Part shown: one piece after another, positions 8,342-17,415 of the stretch | Position numbering within the stretch: position 1 is the first letter of the stretch | Layout: each line of letters opens with the position of its first letter | Source of the DNA: an uncultured Prevotellaceae bacterium | GTDB lineage: Bacteria; Bacteroidota; Bacteroidia; Bacteroidales; Bacteroidaceae | Direction of reading: 5' to 3' | DNA: 20,311 nt | Assembly (NCBI GenBank): GCA_946624335.1 | Contig: CAMOSA010000021.1 | Coordinates: 1 to 20,311 of the forward strand | Translations under genes and position numbers: made by a program | Notes under the pieces: model-generated | Told to the model about the DNA's origin: nothing | The model's input: the letters and a program-made list of their open reading frames with translations, nothing else | The model's database searches: none

Positions 8342-8372
8342 CGATTAGTATGTAGCTTGTTTCTTGTGCCTG

Positions 8373-8403
8373 CAAAAATACAACAATTATTCAGACTGCG
8401 CAA
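8373..8403 (-). promoter_or_regulatory. Promoter for hrpB
   Basis: On the minus strand TTG (8401-8403), a 20-nt spacer and TATTTTTG (8373-8380) match the Bacteroidetes consensus. The start codon follows about 30 nt downstream. Confidence 0.65.
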
Positions 8404-8436
8404 ATAATAATCCTTTTTACCGCATCCCAACGACAC

Positions 8437-8471
8437 TTTTCATCCTTCATTTTTCATTTTTCGCTTTTCAT
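8437..8471. repeat. Short T-rich tandem-like repeat (TTTTCAT units)
   Basis: TTTTCAT occurs at 8437-8443, 8451-8457 and 8465-8471, with degenerate units between them; the other strand reads ATGAAAA/AATGAAA. It sits upstream of the hrpB promoter in a 415-nt gap (8342-8756). That gap otherwise contains only two promoters and a long leader. Confidence 0.45.
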
Positions 8472-8538
8472 GGTTTATGTGGCTTATTCGGTGGCAGAAA
8501 AAGTGGGGAGAGTGAGAAAAAGTGCAGCAGAAATGGTG

Positions 8539-8565
8539 TTGGGAAGAAATTAATATGTATCTTTG
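8539..8565 (+). promoter_or_regulatory. Probable promoter for the second HD-domain gene
   Basis: TATCTTTG (8558-8565) matches TAnnTTTG; TTG is at 8539-8541 with a 16-nt spacer, shorter than usual. It predicts a leader of about 185 nt before ATG 8757. A 31-codon frame (8627-8722) lies in that leader but has no recognisable homology or clear ribosome site. Confidence 0.4.
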
Positions 8566-8756
8566 TCGCGGAATTTGATGGCTGCATGACGCGATGAGGT
8601 CCGCCCTAACAGACTGTAATGTCACTATGGTGAAACTACATGCTTTCGCTCTGAGGAGCTTCATGGAACTGAATGGTGTGTCCGCGAAACGAAGAAAGGC
8701 AAATGGCCAAGCAGAATCATAAGGTGTGTTCGATTAATTTATAGGCCCCACTAAAA

Positions 8757-9239
8757 ATGAAAGATAATATGCAACGTGTTATAAGTGACATCCGAGATTT
8801 CGCGAAGGCTCGCTGGAGGCTGGGCTGGGTGCACGGCGTGTCCCATTGGGACAGGGTGTATGAGAATGGGATGAGGCTGATTACGCCGGAGGTGAATCCG
8901 ACCGTTGTGGGGCTGTTCGCTTATCTGCATGATTCGTGCAGGAGAAATGACGGGGCTGATCCCTACCACGGACCGCGGGCAGCGGCGCTCATCGATCGTA
9001 TAAGGTCTACTCGCCTGGCAAGTGTGTCTGACGAAGAAATCATGCTTCTGAAGGAGGCTTGCCGGCTACATACTGGTAGGGCCAGGACGGGCAATCCTAC
9101 GATTGACGCTTGCTTCGATGCTGACCGTCTGGACTTATGGAGGGTGGGCATCACGCCTGACCCGCGGAGGCTCGCGACGGAGAAAGGAAAGGCAATAGCC
9201 CGAAACACGAACTATGACGCTTTGATAAGAAGGCGGTGA
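8757..9239 (+). CDS. Small HD-domain protein
   Basis: 160 residues. An HD-superfamily metal site is visible: H30 (GVSHWDRV), H58-D59 (YLHDSCR), H71 (DPYHGPRAA), H105 (CRLHTG) and D121/D123 (FDADRLDLW). The layout H...HD...H...H...D resembles small stand-alone HD phosphohydrolases; the substrate is unknown. M5 is an alternative start 12 nt downstream of ATG 8757. The last dozen residues (ARNTNYDALIRRR) form a polar tail. It converges with the AraC gene, with only 18 nt between stop codons and no obvious terminator between them. Confidence 0.72.
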   Translation: MKDNMQRVISDIRDFAKARWRLGWVHGVSHWDRVYENGMRLITPEVNPTVVGLFAYLHDSCRRNDGADPYHGPRAAALIDRIRSTRLASVSDEEIMLLKEACRLHTGRARTGNPTIDACFDADRLDLWRVGITPDPRRLATEKGKAIARNTNYDALIRRR

Positions 9240-9257
9240 GGGTCCCACGTCTTGCCT

Positions 9258-10127
9258 TCATCCGCCAGCCCTATATTCCATGGGCGTCTGTTTCTGATAG
9301 AGGCGGAACATCTTGTTGAAGTATGGGGCGGAGTCGTACCCGAGCCGGAACGCTATCTCCTTGCACGAGAGGCGTGTGCCCAGCAGGTAGTCCTTGGCGC
9401 GTTCCATCTTCAGGCGTAAGAAATACTGTGCGGGTGAGAAACCCGTGTAGTCCTTGAAGAGCTTGCGGAACTTGGAGTAGCCCATGCCCACGTCAGCTGC
9501 CACTTGCTCCATGCTAAGGTTACTGTGCAGCTGTTGCCTCATGAGCTGCTGCGCCTTCATGATGGCATCGCCGTCGCGGTCGGCGGGGTAGATCTGCTGT
9601 CTTTCGCCGAAGTAGATGAGGCTGAGCATCAGTGTGATGTAGCCCGTCAGCATTTGCTGGTAGGCTGGGCGTTGTTGCTCAGCGACCTCACATGCTTTCT
9701 CAAAGGTAGCAATGAGCTCTTCGGAGAGTCCCACGTGGTGCACGGGCTGTGTCTTGTCGGGGAAGAATCTTGTCAGGAGTTGCTCGGCATACTCTCCGGC
9801 GAAGCCTATCCATGCCTCCGTCCATCCTGTATCGGGGCTGGGAGCATAGCTGTGCCACTCGCCAGGGTAGAGCACCATGGCGTCGCCGGCATGGAGATGG
9901 ATGCGTGGCTGATGCTCGGAGACGAACCATCCCGTGCCGCGCGGGATGTAGACGATCTGTATCTCGCGCAGTTTACGCCCCATGTCTGTCAGGAAGGCGT
10001 AGTCGTCAGGGTGCTGGCCCATGGGGTAGGGGCTGCCTGGCGGTACGTCTTGCAGCCCGACGGTGCGCGTCGTGATGCCCCATTGATGGTCTGCCATGTT
10101 AGAGAGCAGGTACTTGATGCTTGCCAT
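9258..10127 (-). CDS. AraC-family transcriptional regulator, likely controls the divergent glycan operon
   Basis: 289 residues. The N-terminal half (about 20-135) is a cupin-type AraC ligand-binding domain: IQIVYIPRGTGWF, HLHAGDAMVLYPGEWHSY, GWTEAWIGFAG. The C-terminal 95 residues or so carry two helix-turn-helix motifs (NLSMEQVAADVGMGYSKFRK at 203-222; LSCKEIAFRLGYDSAPYFNK at 253-272) ending in TPMEYR, the standard AraC signature. No membrane segment, so it should be a cytosolic sensor, perhaps of rhamnose or an oligosaccharide. It is divergent from the GH78 operon across a 156-nt gap, which is why I infer it regulates that operon and itself. Confidence 0.93.
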   Translation of the reverse strand: MASIKYLLSNMADHQWGITTRTVGLQDVPPGSPYPMGQHPDDYAFLTDMGRKLREIQIVYIPRGTGWFVSEHQPRIHLHAGDAMVLYPGEWHSYAPSPDTGWTEAWIGFAGEYAEQLLTRFFPDKTQPVHHVGLSEELIATFEKACEVAEQQRPAYQQMLTGYITLMLSLIYFGERQQIYPADRDGDAIMKAQQLMRQQLHSNLSMEQVAADVGMGYSKFRKLFKDYTGFSPAQYFLRLKMERAKDYLLGTRLSCKEIAFRLGYDSAPYFNKMFRLYQKQTPMEYRAGG

Positions 10128-10156
10128 TTGTCAGGTTCGTTTTGCGGTTCGCGGGG

Positions 10157-10186
10157 CAAAGGTAGGAGAAAAAGCTGTGATATCAA
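10157..10186 (-). promoter_or_regulatory. Promoter for the AraC-family gene
   Basis: On the minus strand TTG (10184-10186), a 19-nt spacer and TACCTTTG (10157-10164) form a near-ideal Bacteroidetes promoter, about 30 nt upstream of ATG 10127. Confidence 0.65.
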
Positions 10187-10194
10187 AATGTTAC

Positions 10195-10245
10195 ATTGAA
10201 AAATCAATTATTTATTTATGTGTATGTGAAAGAATCCGAACTTTG
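10195..10245 (+). promoter_or_regulatory. Weak promoter and possible operator for the glycan operon
   Basis: GAACTTTG (10238-10245) is a one-mismatch TAnnTTTG box with no good TTG upstream, so the promoter may depend on an activator. A perfect short palindrome, ATTGA-AAAA-TCAAT (10195-10208), lies about 30 nt upstream. A purine-rich site GAGAAAGG (10274-10281) precedes ATG 10284. The operator role is inference. Confidence 0.35.
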
Positions 10246-10283
10246 CCGTCAGAAATACCACAATAATCAATCAGAGAAAGGCT

Positions 10284-13200
10284 ATGAAACCACTATTTCC
10301 TTTCATCGTGGCGTGCATGATGGCGCTTCCTTCCTATGCGCTTGACGTCACCCACCTTCGCACCGAAGACTATCACAACCCCATCGGCATCGACCGGGGC
10401 ACTGTTCACTTCTCCTGGCAGCTGGAAAGCCAGCAGCGCGGCGTCGTGCAGACCAGCTACAACATCACGGTTGCTACCGATGCAGAATTCGGCAACGTGG
10501 TTTGGGAGTCGGGCAGCACTCCGTCCGACGCCTGTGTTTACGTAGAGGGCAAAGGCTTTACGCCGGCTCCCGAGACCCGTTACTACTGGCGCGTCAGCGT
10601 CACCGACAATAAGGGTGAGACGGCCATCAGCACCGAGAAGGCTTATTTCGAGACGGGCCTCATGACGGCTGATGCTTGGAGCGGCACGCATTGGATCAAG
10701 GCTACGAGCAACAAGCAAGGCGGCGAGGGCGAAGAGCCCGTCACGGACTATGAGGTCGAGGTGAAGTTCACCGTAGGACAACTCGCCGCCGGTCTTATCT
10801 TTGCCGCTTCCGACCACAGCAATTACTATATGTGGCAGATCAACACCAACGGCAGCGTCCGGTTCCGTCCCCACCGTTGGAGTGGCGGCAACCCTGCATG
10901 CCTGTCAGAAAATGCCATCGCTGGCGTCAGTATCCAGAATGGACAGCAGCACACGCTCACGGTAAAGGTGACCGGCGGCAGCGTCGCACAGACGTATATC
11001 GACGGCGTGCTCATCGACACCCGCTCGGGCGACTTTGCCTACGGCGAGTTCGGTTTCCGCGAGGACTTCGACAACGGGAGCCAACCCGAGCAGGCCTCCT
11101 TCGACGACTTCAAGGTGATCTCCGGCGGCAAGGTCCTGCTGGAGGAGCATTTCGAGGGCACTTCCTGTATGTTCCAGGGCGGCACGATACAGAACGGCCA
11201 GTACTATGTGAAAGGCCCCGGCACCTACGCCTGGCAGCAGGTGGCGGCAACTCCCGTCCGCTTCGATGTGGAGTATGACCTCACACTGGTGAATGACAAC
11301 GCCAGCATCTGTTTCAGCGCCACCTCGGCCGACACCTACATGATGTGGGCCATCAACACCTTCGAGGTCAGCCAGCCTGTCGTGCGCCGCCATGTCTACA
11401 AGAACGGCAACCTCACCTACAGCGACACACCCATCACCGCTTTCAGCAAGGCCGACATCATCGGTCAGCAGCATCACATCGTGCTGGAATGTGAGTCGCC
11501 CTACGTGCGTACCTATATAGATGATGTGCTGGTGGACACCTATCAAGATACACAAGGAGTGCTTGCCGTGGGCGACCTTGGCGTACGTGTTAGCGCTGGC
11601 GGCAATGTGCGCGAAAGAGCATACTTTGACAACATCATGCAGACCGTATATGACGGGGTAGGTAATGGCACCGTCACGTTCAGTGAGGACTTTGAGGGCG
11701 CAGGCAACGCATTCAACGCCACCGACATCCGAGAATATGGCGGCAGCCGACAGTGCTACATGGAGGCCGCCGTGGGCAGTGACAAACGTCTCATGCAGCA
11801 GGACGGCAGCATCATGGCTGGCGTGCCCCTCTTCCGCAAGACTTTCGACGTAGACTCGCCGGTGCGGCGTGCCCGCCTCTATGCCACAGCCCTCGGCGTG
11901 TACAACGTCTTCATCAATGGACAACGTGTCGGGCAGACCGACGACGACGGCCACACGCTCTACGACGAGCTCAAACCCGGTGCCACTGAGATGCAGAAGA
12001 CTGTCTTCTACACCACACACGACGTGACGGCGTTGCTGCGGCAGGGCAAGAATGCCATAGGCGCCGAGGTGTCGACGGGATGGTGGAACGGCGCCATCGT
12101 GCATGGTATGTATGGCAACAAGCCCAACGCCTTCCGTGCCCTGCTCAAGATGGAGCTGGAGGACGGCACAGTCATCACCGTCCCCACCGATCTCACATGG
12201 CTCTCGAACACCAACGGCCCGCTACGTAAGGGTGACATATACAATGGCGAGACCTACGATGCACGCCTCGAGCAGGGCCAGTTCATGCCCGAGTATGACG
12301 ACAGAGAGTGGTTTGCCGTCGGCGAGTCCGGCGACTTCAAGGGCGAGATTCGTGCCTTCGAGGGGCCTGCCGTCGTAGCCGTGGAGGCGCTGCGCCGTTA
12401 TCCCCAGACCATACAGATCTACGAAGGCACGAAGAGCAACGGTAAGACCTTCGGCGAGATCAACGTCGTGGAAACGTCCGCTGGGAAGGACAACCTCAGC
12501 CTCAAGGCCGGGCAGACGGCCGTCATTGACCTGGGCCAGAACGCGTCAGGATGGGTCAGCTTCACAGCCAAGGGATCCCGCGGCACGAAGCTCCGTTTCC
12601 GCTTCGGTGAGATGCCTAACACGACGGGCGACCGTAGTCGTGGCGACGACGGCCCCGCAGGATCCATCTACACCGAGAACCTGCGTTCGGCCGAAGCCAC
12701 CCTTTATTATACCTTGAAGGGGGCTGAGGAAGGTGAGTCGTTCCATCCCACCTCGACCTACTTCGGCTTCCGATATATCGAGGTGACGACGTCGGCCGAC
12801 GTCGAGCTGACGAATCTCGTCGGCGAGACCGTGACCAGTGCCGTCGACGAGAACTCAAGGTTCACCACCAGCCACGAGGATGTCAACCAGCTCTACAGCA
12901 ACGTCATGTGGGGGCAGCGTTCCAACTTCGTCAGCGTGCCCACCGACTGTCCGCAGCGCGACGAGCGTATGGGCTGGACTGCCGACACGCAGGTCTTCTC
13001 CATGGCAGGTCTTTACAACGGCGACACCCGCAACTTCTACAAGAAATGGATGCGCGATATGCGCGATGCACAACGCTCGGACGGTGCCTATCCCGTCATC
13101 GCTCCTTACCATTGGGGTGTCGAATACGCTTCTACGGGCTGGTCGGAAGCCGGCATCATCGTTCCCTGGAACGTCTATCTGATGACAGGCGACAAGGACA

Positions 13201-14420
13201 TCCTCCGCGACAACTTCGACGCTAACGAGCGCTATATGCAGTTCCTCACGACCAAGGCTGGCGGCGGCTACCAATATAATGGTTCCGACCCCATCCACGG
13301 CGACTGGGTGGCCTACGTCACTACCGAAGGCCGTTACATCAGTGTCTGCTACTATGCCTATGCCGCCGACCTTATGGCCCGTACCTGCCGTGCCCTCTCC
13401 GAGCAGGAGGGTGACGTCTACAGCCAGAAGGCTGAGCAATACGAACAGCTCTTCGAGAACATCAGGACAGAATGGCAGGGGCGCTATCTCAGCCCGTCCA
13501 AAGTGCCCACGCAGGCCACCCAGTGTGGCCTCCTCATGGCACTGCACTACAACCTGCTGCCCGACGAACAGTCCGTCAGCCGGACACGTACCTATCTGCA
13601 TCGCACCATCATGAGCAACAGCTACAAGCTCAATACGGGCTTCCTCGGCACGGCCATCCTCAACCAGACGCTCACCGAGAACGGTCTCAACGACGATGCC
13701 TATACGCTGCTGCTGCAGCGCAACGATCCGTCGTGGCTCTACAGCATCGATCAGGGGGCAACGACTATCTGGGAACGCTGGAATAGCTATACCGTGGCAG
13801 GCGGCTACGGCCCCGTCAGCATGAATTCCTTCAACCATTATGCCTACGGCATCATCGCCGAATGGATGTACCGTCACATGGCAGGCATTGTCCCTGACGA
13901 GGCGCAGCCCGGCTTCAGGCATTTCATCTTGAAACCTTATCCCGACACGCGCGCAACGCTGAGCTACGGCCAGCAACGCATCACCTCCGTCGATGCCGAC
14001 TTCGCTTCAGACTACGGGAGCATCAAGGCGGCATGGCGGTGCGACGGCTCGAAGGAGCTCACCTACGATGTCACCATCCCAGCAGGGACATCTGCCACGC
14101 TCTATCTTCCCGTCAGCGACGGGCTCTACGTCTATGAAGGCACGTCGCCGGCTGAGGAAGCAGAGGGTGTCACCTACAGCGAGACCGCCGACGGATATGC
14201 GGTCTACGAGGTCGTCTCCGGCTCATACTCGTTTCGCATCAGCACAGAGAAGCCCACAGCAGTCCATGAAGTGATGAAGGATGATGAGACGAAGACTGAG
14301 GGACTCGTCTACGACATCAGCGGCCGTAAGCTCTCAAGTCGCGAATATGACACTTTGGTTAATGGCGTGGCTCCTCATCATGTCGTCATCGCCAATGGTA
14401 AGAAGATCATTGCAAAATGA
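10284..14420 (+). CDS. Alpha-L-rhamnosidase, GH78, with two nested accessory modules
   Basis: 1378 residues, larger than typical GH78. Order: signal peptide (1-19, cleavage near SYA); Ig-like N-terminal domain (about 22-138); a roughly 375-residue insertion with two beta-sandwich-like modules (about 152-290 and 325-455; YMWQIN at 182-187, MMWAIN at 353-358, TYID at 237 and 410); the usual rhamnosidase N-terminal/CBM67-like region resuming at PLFRKTFDV (about 515); the catalytic (alpha/alpha)6 barrel; and a C-terminal beta domain. Catalytic-region signatures: DCPQRDERMGW (888-898), GWSEAGIIVPW (E955) and TTIWERW (E1164), acids that by family knowledge fall in the active site. The last 80 residues or so hold YDISGRKL and VVIANGKKIIAK, a T9SS-type tail. 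Activity should release terminal alpha-L-rhamnose. It overlaps the next gene by ATGA. Confidence 0.93.
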   Translation: MKPLFPFIVACMMALPSYALDVTHLRTEDYHNPIGIDRGTVHFSWQLESQQRGVVQTSYNITVATDAEFGNVVWESGSTPSDACVYVEGKGFTPAPETRYYWRVSVTDNKGETAISTEKAYFETGLMTADAWSGTHWIKATSNKQGGEGEEPVTDYEVEVKFTVGQLAAGLIFAASDHSNYYMWQINTNGSVRFRPHRWSGGNPACLSENAIAGVSIQNGQQHTLTVKVTGGSVAQTYIDGVLIDTRSGDFAYGEFGFREDFDNGSQPEQASFDDFKVISGGKVLLEEHFEGTSCMFQGGTIQNGQYYVKGPGTYAWQQVAATPVRFDVEYDLTLVNDNASICFSATSADTYMMWAINTFEVSQPVVRRHVYKNGNLTYSDTPITAFSKADIIGQQHHIVLECESPYVRTYIDDVLVDTYQDTQGVLAVGDLGVRVSAGGNVRERAYFDNIMQTVYDGVGNGTVTFSEDFEGAGNAFNATDIREYGGSRQCYMEAAVGSDKRLMQQDGSIMAGVPLFRKTFDVDSPVRRARLYATALGVYNVFINGQRVGQTDDDGHTLYDELKPGATEMQKTVFYTTHDVTALLRQGKNAIGAEVSTGWWNGAIVHGMYGNKPNAFRALLKMELEDGTVITVPTDLTWLSNTNGPLRKGDIYNGETYDARLEQGQFMPEYDDREWFAVGESGDFKGEIRAFEGPAVVAVEALRRYPQTIQIYEGTKSNGKTFGEINVVETSAGKDNLSLKAGQTAVIDLGQNASGWVSFTAKGSRGTKLRFRFGEMPNTTGDRSRGDDGPAGSIYTENLRSAEATLYYTLKGAEEGESFHPTSTYFGFRYIEVTTSADVELTNLVGETVTSAVDENSRFTTSHEDVNQLYSNVMWGQRSNFVSVPTDCPQRDERMGWTADTQVFSMAGLYNGDTRNFYKKWMRDMRDAQRSDGAYPVIAPYHWGVEYASTGWSEAGIIVPWNVYLMTGDKDILRDNFDANERYMQFLTTKAGGGYQYNGSDPIHGDWVAYVTTEGRYISVCYYAYAADLMARTCRALSEQEGDVYSQKAEQYEQLFENIRTEWQGRYLSPSKVPTQATQCGLLMALHYNLLPDEQSVSRTRTYLHRTIMSNSYKLNTGFLGTAILNQTLTENGLNDDAYTLLLQRNDPSWLYSIDQGATTIWERWNSYTVAGGYGPVSMNSFNHYAYGIIAEWMYRHMAGIVPDEAQPGFRHFILKPYPDTRATLSYGQQRITSVDADFASDYGSIKAAWRCDGSKELTYDVTIPAGTSATLYLPVSDGLYVYEGTSPAEEAEGVTYSETADGYAVYEVVSGSYSFRISTEKPTAVHEVMKDDETKTEGLVYDISGRKLSSREYDTLVNGVAPHHVVIANGKKIIAK

Positions 14421-17356
14421 AAGACAACGGGAACAACTTATTATGGCTTGGCATCCTGCTGTGCAGCCTGTGGTGTACAGCGTGCCATGCACAGGACGAA
14501 GGGCCGGTCCTCTTGGAGACAAAGGAATTTGCCAAGCCCTCCATGCCGTGGCGTCCCATCCCCTTGTGGTTCTGGAACAATACGCAGGTCACCGAAACGG
14601 CTCTCCTCAGTCAGCTCAGGCAGATGGTGGAGACCGACGGCTACGGCGGCTGTGCCATTCTGCCCTTTGGCGGTGGCTTCCGCCCGGGCTATCTCTCCGA
14701 CGAATACTTCCGGCTCTATGGCACGGCCATCGAGCAGGCCCGCTCGCTCGGCGCCCATCTGTCCATCTATGATGAGTACGGCTTCCCGAGCGGAAGCATG
14801 GGAGCCATCAACGGTTCGGGCGTGACGACCTTCATGAACAATCATCCCGACCACACCGTCAAGCGGCTCGACAAGACAGAGTACCGCGTGGGCAGCGGCG
14901 TAACCTTCGACCGTCAGCTCTCCCTCCAAGGCAAGCTCATGGCTTTAGTGGCGTGGAACGCCAATACGAAGGAGATTAAATCACTGCGTGACTGTTATAA
15001 CGAGGCGACGGGGCGGCTGACGTGGACGGCTCCTCAGCAGAGTGGATGGCGCGTGATGGTGTGCCAGTGCGTGAAGGACGGTGATCCCAACGTCGACTAC
15101 CTCTCGCCAGAGGCTGTGAAGCTCTTCGTCAAGGATACACACGAGGCCTACTACCAGCGTTTCGACAGCGACTTCGGAGGAACCATCGTCTCCACCTTCT
15201 TTGATGAGCCCACGATGTACAGGGCGCAGGGACGGATGTGGACCGGCGACTTCAACGAGAAGTTCGAGGCGTGTTACGGTTTTTCGCCTGAAACCCTCTA
15301 TCCCGCTCTCTGGTACGACATAGGAGAGAAGACGGCAACAGCCCGCAACCAACTCTTTGCCATGCACTCCACGCTCTACAGCGAAGGCTTTATGAAGACC
15401 ATTGCCGACTGGGCCGGCGAGCACGCTATCCTGGCCACCGGCCATCAGGATCAAGAGGAGATTGCCAACCCGACCAGCGTGGCAGGCGATCTGATGCTCG
15501 TAGGCAAGTATCTACAAATGCCCGGCATCGATAAGATTGGCGGCGGCAGACCTACCGAGGACTTCTACAAGGTGGTGTCCTCATCGGCCAACAACTGGGA
15601 CAAGGCCTTCGTCATGTCCGAGACCTACGGAGCGATGGGTAACATCTCGGTGGAGAAGCTCTACGAAGTGGCCATCGAGCAATACACGAAAGGCATCAAT
15701 CACCTCATCCCACATGCCGTGTGGTACAACGACCGCGACGTGACCTTCCTGCCCGAGCTATCGTGGCGTAATCCGCTCTACAATGCAGAGCTGCCGTCGT
15801 TCAACGCTTTCCTCTCTCGCCTGAACTATATCTTGGCCCGCAAGGGACGGCATGTGGCCGACGTGGCTGTGTTGTATCCTGTTCAGACCCAATATGCAGG
15901 CCATGTGCTCGACGGCCCTAAGGGTTACTATGAGGGTGGCGTGGATGTGCCGGGGACAGACTATCCGCAGATTTCACATTACCTTACTGATGACCTCGGC
16001 ATCGACTTCACCTATCTCCATCCCGAAGTGCTCGATGACCGCTGCTCCGTAGCCGGAGGCAAACTGAACATGAACAATGTTGTCAACGACGAGCACTTCT
16101 CGGTCATCGTGCTTCCGGGCGTGAAGGTCATCTCGCTGACCAATATGAGGAAGATCGAGGAGGCATGGAAGCAGGGCGTCAAGGTTATCTTCACGACTCA
16201 GTATCCCCTTCAGGCAGCTGATGGCAGCGAGGGCGACGAGGAGGTGCAGGGCATCGTCAGCCGTATGCTCGGCGCTGCGACGAACAATGCCATCTTCCTG
16301 CCCCAGCCGACAGCGCAGGCCCTGGCAGCAGTGATGGGTGACTGTCTGCCAGAGCGCGATGTGACGTTCTCAGGCGGCACTCATCCTTTCAACTATCTGC
16401 ACAAAGTCATTGACGGTCACGATGTCTGGTTCTTCGGCAACATCGATGCTACGTCGGCCACCAATACCATACGTCTGAGCACGACGGCTTCGAAGCTGTC
16501 CTTGCTGAATCCCCATACGGGCCGGACTGAGAGTCTGGCCCTTGACGAGGACGGGCGTACTTTCAGCCTGACCCTTCGTCCCTGCCAATCGGTGTTTGTT
16601 GTAGACGACGCCTTGCTCCTGAAGAACGGAACCCCTGACATCCCGGTCAGCGAGAAGCTCAGTTATACGATAGAGATGCAGGCAGAGGTGGAGCAGTTGT
16701 CGGCAGGCGTCATTTTCTCTGCCACCGACGACCGTAACTTCTATATGTGGCAGTTTAATGCCTCTGACCCTCAACATCCCCGTCTGCGACCGCATCGCTG
16801 GCTCGGCGGAAGCGCATCGCTCCTAGCTGAAGTTGACTTACCTGCCGAGGCGCCCATCAGCACCGGAAAGCCCTTCAATATAAGACTCGAGATAGAGGAC
16901 GAGGCTTACCTCCGCACCTATATCGATAATGTCCTTGTTGATGAACGGAGCGGACACTTTGCCTTCGCGGGGATAGGTTTCCGCCAGGCTCATGATGACG
17001 GCTACGGAAAAACGGAAATCGCGTGGTTCGACGATGTGCGTGTCTCCGTCTGGTCTGGTGGAAAGGAACGTGAGACGGTCTTTCAGGAAGACTTCTCGGC
17101 AGCCAATCCCTTCTCAAAAGGTTCCGTCATTGCGGGGCGGTTGAAAGTGGCGGGGCAGATGTCGCACGACATATTGGCTTGGCTCAAGAAAGATGTGACT
17201 GCCATGGATGAGGGTCCAAGAATGAAGAGGGGAGATGCGCAGGGGAATCTCATCTACAACCTGGCAGGCCAAGTGGTAAACTGTAATTGGGCTGAGGGCA
17301 ATAAGCCTCACGGCATCGTCATCCGTAATGGGAAGAAATACTTGACGAGAATGTAG
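14417..17356 (+). CDS. GH106-like glycoside hydrolase (putative rhamnosidase) with C-terminal accessory module
   Basis: 979 residues. Signal peptide at 1-25, cleavage probably after CHA; the flanking cysteines make a lipoprotein less clear. A catalytic region of the GH106-like type: PLWFWNN (49-55), YDEYGFPSG (118-126), TFFDEPT (E264), VMSETYG (E402), GRHVADVAVLYPV (477-489) and a Rossmann-like segment with SVIVLPGVKVIS (562-573). Acids E264 and E402 are candidates; I cannot assign acid and base. GH106 members are alpha-L-rhamnosidases acting on pectic glycans, but this branch could be another specificity. Residues about 747-885 repeat the shared module (FYMWQFN at 775, TYIDNVLVD at 835). The tail has YNLAGQVV and GIVIRNGKKYL, a T9SS-type signal. 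It overlaps GH78 by 4 nt, so coupled translation is expected. Confidence 0.8.
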   Translation: MKDNGNNLLWLGILLCSLWCTACHAQDEGPVLLETKEFAKPSMPWRPIPLWFWNNTQVTETALLSQLRQMVETDGYGGCAILPFGGGFRPGYLSDEYFRLYGTAIEQARSLGAHLSIYDEYGFPSGSMGAINGSGVTTFMNNHPDHTVKRLDKTEYRVGSGVTFDRQLSLQGKLMALVAWNANTKEIKSLRDCYNEATGRLTWTAPQQSGWRVMVCQCVKDGDPNVDYLSPEAVKLFVKDTHEAYYQRFDSDFGGTIVSTFFDEPTMYRAQGRMWTGDFNEKFEACYGFSPETLYPALWYDIGEKTATARNQLFAMHSTLYSEGFMKTIADWAGEHAILATGHQDQEEIANPTSVAGDLMLVGKYLQMPGIDKIGGGRPTEDFYKVVSSSANNWDKAFVMSETYGAMGNISVEKLYEVAIEQYTKGINHLIPHAVWYNDRDVTFLPELSWRNPLYNAELPSFNAFLSRLNYILARKGRHVADVAVLYPVQTQYAGHVLDGPKGYYEGGVDVPGTDYPQISHYLTDDLGIDFTYLHPEVLDDRCSVAGGKLNMNNVVNDEHFSVIVLPGVKVISLTNMRKIEEAWKQGVKVIFTTQYPLQAADGSEGDEEVQGIVSRMLGAATNNAIFLPQPTAQALAAVMGDCLPERDVTFSGGTHPFNYLHKVIDGHDVWFFGNIDATSATNTIRLSTTASKLSLLNPHTGRTESLALDEDGRTFSLTLRPCQSVFVVDDALLLKNGTPDIPVSEKLSYTIEMQAEVEQLSAGVIFSATDDRNFYMWQFNASDPQHPRLRPHRWLGGSASLLAEVDLPAEAPISTGKPFNIRLEIEDEAYLRTYIDNVLVDERSGHFAFAGIGFRQAHDDGYGKTEIAWFDDVRVSVWSGGKERETVFQEDFSAANPFSKGSVIAGRLKVAGQMSHDILAWLKKDVTAMDEGPRMKRGDAQGNLIYNLAGQVVNCNWAEGNKPHGIVIRNGKKYLTRM

Positions 17357-17415
17357 GGCATAAGATATGAAACCAAGTAAATCGTACCTTAATTAATCTT
17401 TAACAATCAGACAAC

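Noticed and set aside
8364..8597. A 77-codon plus-strand frame between hrpB and the HD gene
   Set aside because: Covers the hrpB promoter and the T-rich repeat; the translation looks like random sequence.
10905..12104. A 399-codon minus-strand frame inside the GH78 gene
   Set aside because: Lies opposite well-defined module and rhamnosidase motifs; composition is Val/Ala/His-rich as expected for an antisense shadow.
12855..13976. A 373-codon minus-strand frame inside the GH78 catalytic region
   Set aside because: Opposite the DCPQRDER and TTIWERW motifs; no recognisable domain and no promoter or ribosome site.
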